From Nemophila menziesii (lineage: Eukaryota; Streptophyta; Magnoliopsida; Boraginales; Hydrophyllaceae): 64,000 nucleotides of DNA. The stretch spans positions 1,922,001 to 1,986,000 of the forward strand of contig JARWIR010000051.1 of assembly GCA_029959085.1 (NCBI GenBank), given 5' to 3'. The position numbers and the translations under genes were made by a program. Of this stretch, positions 55,774-64,000 are shown one piece after another (position 1 is the first letter of the stretch; every line of letters starts with the position of its first letter). The notes under the pieces were generated by a model. The model saw only the letters and a program-made list of their open reading frames with translations. It made no database searches and had not been told where the DNA came from.

Positions 55774-58700
55774 TTAGCCAATACCAGTAGCAGAGAGATC
55801 ATTTCTAAGTAAGGAAACTAATTGGTAAGGGGGTTGGGAAGTCCAATTACAAGGCAAAAGAGTATTTATCTCTTGTCGCGCAAGCCAGTCAGCTGATTTG
55901 TTGTGTCTCCTATTGGTGTATTTGAAGGTAATTGATGATTTTCTGCAATGCGTAAAACATCTTTAAAAAGAGGTTGAAGGAAATTATTATTGAGTATGGT
56001 AGCTGATTGAATGGGCTTGATGATTGTAATGCAGTCGCTCCTTAGTTGAAATTTGTGTTGATGATGATGATTGTGTGTTGCTACTTTGAGGACTGCATTC
56101 CTGATTCCAATAAGTTCCGCTTCTACTGGTGATTGAGCTGCAAAATTCCATGTTTGTCCATCCAAAAATCGGCCTTGAAAGTTACTAAAAATACAAGCAA
56201 CAGAAGCTTTTTTAGTTTCTAAAATAAAAGAAGCATCTACATGAATGTTAATAAGGTTATAATTTAAGACAGAATTTTCATATATAGGATTATTAGCATT
56301 CAAAGAGGAAGAGTGTATTGGTGCAGTATCATTTACCATATCCTTTTGTTGAAGTATATCGATTTGTTGTACATTTTCAACCTCAGATACAATAGAAATA
56401 TATTTTTTGTATTCATCATAGGCTTTGTAAGCTCTTTTAATGTTATAAAGGGGCTGAATTTCCTGGTTTTCATAATAGCTAATATTTCAACTTTTCCATA
56501 TGAACCAAGTAATCCAGGTTGCCAACTCAACTATGCTTCTTCCACATTCATCATTTTTTATATCAAGATTTAGAAGATATTTAAACCAGCTATCAATTCT
56601 AAAGCAAGTGGATGAGTGTGTTAGAAAGGTCATAGGATATGCATACCATGTCGCCCTGGAGCTAGGACAAAGAAAGAGCATATGTTCAATGGTCTCAGGC
56701 CCTTCATCACAGTGTTTACATAAATTGTTCAGTAAACATTTTCTGTTAAAAAGGTTTTGTTGTGTAGGAAGAGAATCAGTGATAAATTTCCAAAGGAAAT
56801 TAAGAATTTTTTGTGGTAATTTCAAGAGCCAAATATTTTTCCAAAAATCTTCACCATTGACATAGGGTATAGAAGGAGCAAACTTGTTCATAGCTTTATT
56901 TCTATTTATGTCATTATAAATAATATGATTATAGCAATCTTTAGTATTAAGTACATGTTGAACTCAAATTCCAAGATAAGATATCACCAACTTTATTTAT
57001 AGGTATATTAAGCGATAAAATATCAGTAGCAGTTGTAGTATCGAAATTCTCATTAATAAGAGTAATGTTCCAACTATTAGTATTTGGAAGCATAAGATCA
57101 GAAACTTTAGTAAGAGTAGAGTTTGTTTGGTTGATGATTGTTTTCTTAGAGTTAAGTCAGTGATCACTCCAAATATTTATTTGTTTTCCATCACCCAGGG
57201 CCCATTTAAGATCATATTTAAATAAATCTCTACCTTTAATGAGTGATTTAAAGCACTAAGAAACATTTGTGTTTACTTTAGCATTTATAAAGTCTATGTT
57301 ATGGAAGTAAATACCTTTAAGAGTTTTATAAGCTAAGGAGTTCTTTTTGAGTTTCAGTTTCCAGGTTGTGGAAGCAAGAAGGGCAAGGTTTAGCGAGCAA
57401 AAGTTTTAAAACCTAAACCGCCTTCAAATTTAGGTAATTCAGGTTTATCCCAGCTTTTCCAGTGTAATTTCTTCTTATCTTTGTTATCCCACCAAAAAGA
57501 GGCCATAAGAATACTAATTAAATTAAAAGTAGTAGTAGGAATAAGAAAAAGAGACATGGTATAAGAAGGTATAGATTGAATTACTGCCTTTATAAGCGTT
57601 TCTTTTCCACCGCATTGATTTAATTTAGCAATAATCCTATTTATCATCCATTCTAGGGATTTTACTTTGGATCTTCCCCAATCAGAGGGAAGACCTAGAT
57701 ATTTCCCTAGATCAGGTAAGTGATTCATTCTAATTAAATTAGTGAGCATAGCCATGTCATAAGAGGGAGTATTTTTACTATATATTACCCCACTTTTGTT
57801 CAAATTAATAGTTTGTCCTGAAGCAAAGGAATATTGGTTTATAACATCCATAAATTTTTCAGATTCATCAATATTAGCCTTAAGAAAAAACAAACTATCA
57901 TCGGCAAACAAAATATGTGATAAAGTAGGACAATATCTAGCCAATTTTATACCTTTAATAAGATTTTTTGTACTTTATCTTTCATAAGATCACTAAGAGC
58001 TTGAGTAATAATGCAAAAGAGGAAGGGAGAGAGGGGGTCCCCCTGTCTCAGTCCTCTAAAAGGTTGATTTAAACCAATAGGAGAGCCATTTAATAAGACA
58101 TAGTAAGAAACTGTTGATATACAGTTGTAAATTAAAGTAAGCCAATTTTCAGAAAAACCCATTTTTCGCATCATATCAATAAGAAAGTCCCACTCAACAT
58201 TTTCAAAAGTTTTAGAGATGTAAGCTTTTATAGCTACGGTGTAATTTTTTATTTTTCTTGTTTTTTTCAAGTAGGTAACATCTTCATGAGCTATAATAAT
58301 ATTTCCATGAATGTCCTTACCTGGAACAAACGCAGTTTGTTCCTCATATATGGTAATTTTCATAAGAGGTTTTAATCTAGCCACAAGAATACCAGCTATA
58401 ATTTTATAAAGGAAATTAGGACAACTAATGGGCCTGTAGTGTCCAATGATGGTGGGACCATCAATTTTTTGAATAAGTGTAATGTAAGTACTAATAATAG
58501 GAGTTAAGGGATATTATTATAGAGAAAATCAGTAACAACCCTCATAAGATCAATTTTAATAAGATGCCAATGTTTTTTAATGAAAAAATCTGAAAACCCA
58601 TCAGGTCTAGGTGCTTTATTGCTACCTAAGGACCAAACAACTTTTTTTATCTCTTTCAAAGTTACAGGAGCTTCCAAGTCTTTATTCATATCTTTAGTAA

Positions 58701-59962
58701 TAACATAATCAATTTTATTTAAGACAACATCATAATTTCTCTTACCAACAGTAGAGAAAATATTATTAAAGTGGATGGTGATGATATTTTTTATTTCAGA
58801 AAAACTAGTATGCCAAATATCTTCATTGTTCATAAGAGAAGTTATTTTATTAATTTTCCTTCTGATTTTAGTAGAGGCATGATAATAAGAGGTATTTTTG
58901 TCTCCAAATCTAACCCAAAGAATTCTACTTCCTTGTTCCAATACTTCTCTTCATTGTTCCAAAAACTTTCAATTTCAGAGTTTATATAATTAATCTCATC
59001 ATAATTATCAATGATTTTAGAATTAAGATTTTCTAGTTGTTTCATAAGAAGGTTTATTTGGGCTCGGTCATTTATTCTTTTCCTCCTTGCCCAAATTGTG
59101 ATAGCACCACTTGTGGCATGGAGTTTTTTCCCAAATTTCAGAATACCTTTATTAATATTGTTAAGATGAAGATTCCATTGAGTATGAATAATATCATAAA
59201 TATCAGTAGCCATATTCCAATCTTTTCTGTAATAAAATATTTGATTTTTTTTAGAATTATTTTGTTCAAAATTTATAAACAGTGGGCTATGGTCATAGCC
59301 TAAGGTAGGGAGGACATTAACCAAGGCCTCAGGGAAAAGAGTATCCCAACAAGGATTTGAGATAGCTCTATCATTTTTTTGTTTAATAAGAGTACTACCA
59401 GATCTTTTATTACTCCAAGTGTAGTAACAATCTTTATAATTTAAATCATGAAGGTTTGTTGCATTCATAAAATCATTAAGTTTGAGGATGTTATCAGAGG
59501 GAGTTAAACCACCAAGTTTTTCATTAGGAGATTTTATCATGTTGAAATCTCCCACAATATTCCAAGGTATAGAATTACCTAAATTATTACCAATATCAAT
59601 AATTTCTGTTAAGATTTTATCTTTTTGATCATCATTAGGATGGATATAAACATAAGTGGTAAATAAAGTGTTCATACTATCATCAATAACTTTACAGTGT
59701 ATGTAATATTGAGTTTGTATTTACACCTTAATGTTGTAATCAGTAGTAGCTAAAGTAAAAGACCCCCTGCTTTTCCTATGGGATCAATAGTAGTAATAAT
59801 GTTCATATTAAGTGTAGAAGCAAGATTATCAGTAATGAAAGATTTATTCATAGTTTTAGATAAGAAGACTACCTTAGGATGATGTAGCCGGATCACATCC
59901 TTAAGTGTTAGAACTATCAAGGGGGTACCAATCCCTTGATAGTTCCAACTCAGGTGTGTCAT
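55774..59962 (-). pseudogene. LINE-4 ORF2: endonuclease, reverse transcriptase, zinc finger, RNase H
   Basis: ATG 59962 (MTHLSWNYQGIGTPL). Endonuclease in two main frames: VVFLSKTMNKS, then WNIVGDFNMIKSPNEKLGG (about 59560-59505) and YDHSPLFINF. Reverse transcriptase: SNKAPRPDGFSDFF (58625-58580), motif A AIKAYISKTFENVEWD where the catalytic Asp is Tyr, motif B RGLRQGDPLSPFLF intact, and ILFADDSLFF intact (57910-57880). zf-RVT (56891-56640): NFLWKFITDSLPTQ, CKHCDEGPETIEHMLF. RNase H (56339-55774): VDASF, EAELIG, RSDC, then a frameshift before ADWLARQ; it ends ATGIG like LINE-2 (PLGIG). At least four frameshifts. Confidence 0.85.
59912..59944 (-). other. Hairpin just inside LINE-4 ORF2
   Basis: Perfect 12-bp inverted repeat: AACTATCAAGGG and CCCTTGATAGTT on the minus strand, with a 9-nt loop, 18 nt after the A of the ORF2 ATG. 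Confidence 0.8.
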
Positions 59963-61567
59963 ATCTCGGTGTGGGTTTGTTCAAGGTCAAACCCGCAAGT
60001 CTATTCAGATTCATCAGTCAAGTTATCTGTGACAGTTGTTTCAGTCATAACATTATCAATTGGTGATGAAGGTTGTTGAGGAGTAATCGATTCCAATCTT
60101 CTTGACCAAAGCTTATCATACTTTGCGACATTTTTGGAGGATGTTGGTTCCTTAAAATATTGAGTGTTGAATTGTGGTTTCTAATCAGTGGCTCAAATAT
60201 TTGTAGATTCTGGAGAATCATTGTTGTTAAGAAGAAAGAGTAGAGGTGTAGTAGCCTCATTTGTTTCATGAATAAATTGGGTGTTTTCAGTAACAATTTT
60301 GGTCAGCGAAGAGAGGTCATTGTCGGTGGTGGAGGGTTGAGTATCGTTTTGTGTTTTTTGTGTATTTTGACTAAAGTCAATAGGTGTTTCAAGAGTGGAG
60401 TGGGCTTTTCAAGGGACCCAAAAGTTATAGAGGTTGGGGTAGAAATATTGTTTGGGCTTATGTTTATTTTTTGTGGGGTAATATACACTTTGTTTAGCTT
60501 CATTCATTATTTCAGCCCAATTTTTTATTGGCCCAGTAGGAATGGTAGAGTTTAAAAGAGCAGACTTTGACTTTGAAAGCCTATTTTGGGTGTTTTCCAG
60601 AGAAAAGGCGTTGTTGTCAGATGAGGCTTTCCTATTTCGTGAAAAATTTCAATCGTTCATTAATGGGTTAGCAGGTAACATCTGAGCCTCGAAAACATGT
60701 GTATCTTGGGCTTGTGAATTTGAATTAGAATTATTTTGTTGTTGAGTTTGTACGGGATTGACTCGTGAGTGGTGTGAACGAGTTTGGTTTTTTTGTAGAT
60801 TTGTAAGCAGCTTTTTCTGGGTTTTGTTTTTCAGGGTTTTTTGGTTCAAAGCCATTGATAGCCTTGGTTAGTTTGACTCTAAGCTTCTGTGTGTTTGTGC
60901 AAGCTTTTTCTTCATGATCAAGAAGGCCACAAGTGTGACAGAGGTCACATAATTTTTCAAATTTTAGTTGACCTCGAACTGAGTATCCATCACCGAGGCA
61001 GATAGAGTAGTTGCTTTGTATTGGCTTGAAAATATTTCAATCAATTCTTGCTCTAACAGCACTAAATTCCTTGAAGGTATTAACTGGTGGGAGAATAATG
61101 TATTCCACCTTACCAAGTTGAGCAGCAATTTTTGTTGAGTTATCTTCATTAATCAGTGTTGGAGGAATTCCATGAATTTGAACAATGAAAGATGTAGTTG
61201 TAAGCTGGGATTCTGAAAGACCTTTAGAGGGATCCCATTTCTACAATAAAACGTGCTTTCCTACTACATTCCAAGGACGATTATTCCAAACAGCATCAAG
61301 ATCAGCTTGGTTTTCAAAGGTTATAATACAGGTATTAAAACCTTTTTTCTCAGTATGACATTTTGCTTTTATACCCCATGAAGTGTTGATGTTTTTGCGC
61401 AGATAATTAAAGCTAATTCCTTCATTGCTAATAATTTTTGCAAAGAGTTTTAGACCTTCAAATTGGGCATAAATCGAGTTTGGATCAGCAGTGAGAGTGA
61501 ATGATTCTTCTTTACTGTTAAAATTCCATATTTGTAATAAATGAAGAGAAAAGTGTAATAAATTCAT
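59959..61567 (-). pseudogene. LINE-4 ORF1: DUF4283 / zinc-knuckle protein
   Basis: DUF4283 region 61567-61241 (KKGFNTCIITFENQADLDAVWNNRPWNVVGKH). The knuckle CHTCGLLDHEEKAC lies at about 60945-60900. A Gln/Asn/Ser-rich low-complexity tail follows. It ends with GFDLEQTHTEI and a TGA at 59961-59959 overlapping the ORF2 ATG. Frame changes occur near 61240 and 60650. Confidence 0.75.
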
Positions 61568-61790
61568 GAGAAAATTTAAGGCAAGTAGAAAAGATAAATG
61601 AAAATGTGTTTAGAAAATAAATGTTAAAGAGATTTCAATGAGACAGGAGATATTGATGTGAATAAACTGTAGTTTAGCAATTTAAAGGTAGTTTGGTGGT
61701 GGTTTGGTGGTTTGGTGGTGGTATAGATGCCGGAAGAAAGTAAAGTTTCAGATTTCAGCTATTTTCGGGGATTGTGCTTGAGGAAAAAAA

Positions 61791-62142
61791 AAAAAGCAAA
61801 TTCATAGAAAGATAAAATAAATGAAAATAACTTAACATTATTATATAATATATTAATTAATTAATTAAAAAATTAAAAATATGCTTTGACTTTGATGTAG
61901 GAAAGACGTAAGAGAATAAAGGAACGAAAACTTTGTTCATTTCTTATTTTGGAAGTTGAGCTTCTAAATTAGTATATTTGTAAAAATATTTTTTTATTTG
62001 GTTTAAAACTGCAAATTCTTTTAACCAATAGTATATAAGTGAAAAAAACTCTTTTATTCTAGTATCTTTAGACATCTATTATACCTAGTATACAAAAGAA
62101 ACTGGAAATTGTTTATGATGATGCTGAAAGGATTGGAATTGG
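61791..62142. other. AT-rich sequence without a gene
   Basis: No ORF. 61888-61965 resembles the reverse complement of 54340-54405 (shared ACTTTGATGTAGGAAAG). Confidence 0.5.
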
Positions 62143-62161
62143 ATGATTGTGAAGTTTGCTG

Positions 62162-62308
62162 CATGCTGGTTTGATTTGAAGTTTTGAATCAAATTTCGAA
62201 TGGCTATTAGTTATTCTGAACTAGCGGTTAGATTTAGTAAACTTAGTCTACGGTGATTGTGATTCTATTTTGTTTTGGTGCTGTGGCACCTCTCATTGTC
62301 AAAAAAAA
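62162..62308 (+). mobile_element. Short retrotransposed fragment with A-tail
   Basis: Flanked by the 19-bp duplication ATGATTGTGAAGTTTGCTG (62143-62161 and 62309-62327) and ending in an A-run at 62301-62308. CACCTCTCATTGTC before the tail resembles plant LINE 3' ends. Too short to code. Confidence 0.6.
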
Positions 62309-62327
62309 ATGATTGTGAAGTTTGCTG

Positions 62328-62858
62328 GTTTGATTCGAAGTTTTGTTCTTTCTTCCCATTTGGTTCATAAGAAATGGGAAAGACAATAGTCAAGTCAAAC
62401 GCGGATTGGAAAGACAATAGTCAAACTCGGAAGGTTTGACTTGTATTTCATTGAATATGTAGAGAGTTAGCGAGTAAGCATTATATTTCCTTGGTTGGGA
62501 ATTTTTTTTCTTCCAAATAAAACTTGGTTGGGAGTAGGGACCATTTACTCCATCAATCATATTTTTTTCCATCATCCAAAGTATCACAACAAACAAACTT
62601 TTGGAAAAATTAAAAAACACAATAAACAAACTTGCCGACGTTTGTTTACAAAATGCATGTGTTCTATTATACAATATATTAGGGTGATCTATAATAATGA
62701 GTTTCTTTTTTAATCAATGTTAGTTTTTCCTTTAAGGAATAATTATCAATTAAAAATTATTTATAACTTGAGTTATCCTTTAACAACTCTTATATTTTTG
62801 CATAATCATAAATTACTTATTTTATAATTTTAATAACTATTAAACACTTCTAACTTTT
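62328..62858. other. No gene recognised
   Basis: A direct repeat of GGAAAGACAATAGTCAA occurs at about 62378 and 62408. The rest is AT-rich without coding or transposon ends. Confidence 0.45.
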
Positions 62859-62866
62859 ATATTACC

Positions 62867-63580
62867 TAGGGGTGTGCATCGGGTTAGAAAACCCGCATAA
62901 CCCGACCAAACCGATCACACTAACCCGAAATTATACGGGTTAGTTTTTAATTGGGTGGGTTGCGGTTTACATTTTTGAAAAAATATACACATGTTTGCGG
63001 GTTGTGGATTTTAAACTTGAAACCCGCAAACCCGCATATACTTGATTACATTATAGTATAAAAATTAAAAAAAATCGTATTGCTCATTTTATTCAAATAA
63101 TATAGTGGGGGTCATGTGTTTTTCACTCTACATTTTTTTTAATCCTCCCCCTTTTTTAAAAATATTTTGAAATCCCTCAATATTTCAATAATAATTTATC
63201 TAATGAATATGTTTTTCATTTCAATTATGATATTATTTGTACTCTTTGTTCAATTCATATATTTAGTTTCCTAAAATCTCATTTTATATCTTTTAATCAT
63301 AGATGATTTGAAATGCATATGCGTATCCTAAACAACATTTTTTCGTTATAATTTTCATTTGTAATATAAATTTGACTCGTCAAATGAATATGGGTACAAA
63401 ATCGTCTTCTTTATCGAACTAAATCACCCGCAAATGCACCCGCAACCCGCCTAACCCGAAACTCAATGGTTTAAGTAATGTATTGGACGGGTGCGGGTCT
63501 TATTTTTCAAAATCCGCACAAGAACGGGCGGTTTGTGGGTTGAACATTTTTTATACAAAACCGACCCACGCACACCCCTA
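62867..63580. mobile_element. hAT MITE, 714 bp, copy 2 (inverted relative to copy 1)
   Basis: Ends TAGGGGTGTGCATCGGGTTA and, inverted, TAGGGGTGTGCGTGGGTCGG. Perfect 8-bp duplication ATATTACC at 62859-62866 and 63581-63588. Same family as 39337-40037, in the opposite orientation. Non-coding. Confidence 0.9.
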
Positions 63581-63588
63581 ATATTACC

Positions 63589-64000
63589 ATTCTTTTAAAT
63601 AAAATTATATTAATCTAAATATATCATATCTAATAGAAATTGGCCGAGATCAATGAAGAAAAATTTAAAATAACTGTTATTCAGCATACTATGAAAATTT
63701 CTCCTATAGACTCAAGCACTCTCACTTAATCCACTCTTCTTACTAAAGACCACTAATATAATTTTACATTATAATCTATTTTTTCACTATCCATTATTCC
63801 TTTAAAATAATTTTAGTCATTATATCTATATTTTCTTTTTTAATACATATGAAAGCCACTTTGGATTCGGAATTATTTTAATTCCAAGAAAATTCGATCA
63901 CATGACCTATATTTAAATAAATACACAAATTCCTAAAAATATCTCATCTTCACTCATTCTTTCTCTATTTTTGTTTTTTAGGCCATTTACCTCTTTCTCT
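63589..64000. other. AT-rich sequence without a recognised feature
   Basis: No ORF or repeat end seen up to the window edge. Confidence 0.5.

Larger units (their letters stand above)
55745..61790 (-). mobile_element. LINE-4: near full-length plant L1-type retrotransposon
   Basis: ORF1 (61567-59959) and ORF2 (59962-55774) in the same layout as LINE-2 and -3. The 3' end lies about 30 bases after the ORF2 stop, next to the fold-back arm; no A-tail or target duplication could be recognised, so that end is probably truncated. The 5' end is estimated from the loss of leader-like sequence near 61790. Confidence 0.8.

Overview
This 64 kb window looks like AT-rich intergenic heterochromatin of a flowering plant, most likely a dicot. 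Nearly everything I can identify is a transposable element: LTR retrotransposons with the tRNA-Asp-type primer site typical of plant Athila/Tat elements, a chromodomain Ty3/gypsy element, plant L1-type LINEs with DUF4283 ORF1 proteins and an RNase H tail, CACTA, hAT, Mutator-like and Stowaway elements, and a copia solo LTR. Only one candidate host gene stands out, a short secreted cysteine-rich peptide (29956-30201, minus).

Layout. 1-13129: a minus-strand Athila-like element (A) runs off the left edge. Its LTR is split by a complete plus-strand Athila-like element (B, 3581-12664) with 1127-bp LTRs and a perfect 5-bp target duplication. Element A itself sits in an old LINE (13130-14330). 14436-17660: a Mutator-type MITE, then a decayed CACTA transposase. 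17657-26010: a non-coding nest of inverted repeats with CCA/GGT arrays, short GTGTATTAC palindromes and telomere-like sequence, split by LINE-1 (19536-23840, minus). 26014-28719: the 3' end of another Athila-like element. 28720-30201: a chromovirus scrap, an hAT-like element and the secreted peptide. About 30538-52271: one decayed chromovirus interrupted by at least five insertions, namely an Athila-like solo LTR carrying a Stowaway MITE, LINE-2 carrying an hAT MITE, LINE-3 carrying a Tip100-like hAT element, a truncated LINE, and a copia solo LTR. 52272-55745: chromovirus LTR, copia-like LTR, LINE scraps and a fold-back element. 55745-61790: LINE-4 (minus). 62867-63580: a second copy of the hAT MITE from LINE-2.

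Two observations stand out. First, LINE-2, -3 and -4 join ORF1 to ORF2 by a four-base ATGA stop/start overlap. In these three and in LINE-1 a hairpin with a 9-nt loop lies about 13-18 nt downstream of the ORF2 AUG, and one base pair of its stem differs in a compensatory way between LINE-2 and LINE-4. This suggests RNA-level control of ORF2 translation. Second, element B is nearly intact at its ends but has lost reverse transcriptase, RNase H and the integrase core. Its protease is joined directly to an integrase C-terminal segment, and it keeps an intact 398-residue ORF in the position of the env-like gene, as expected of a recently trans-mobilised non-autonomous element.

Most protein-coding entries are pseudogenes. 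Frames were joined only by inspection, so boundaries given as approximate are uncertain by tens of bases.
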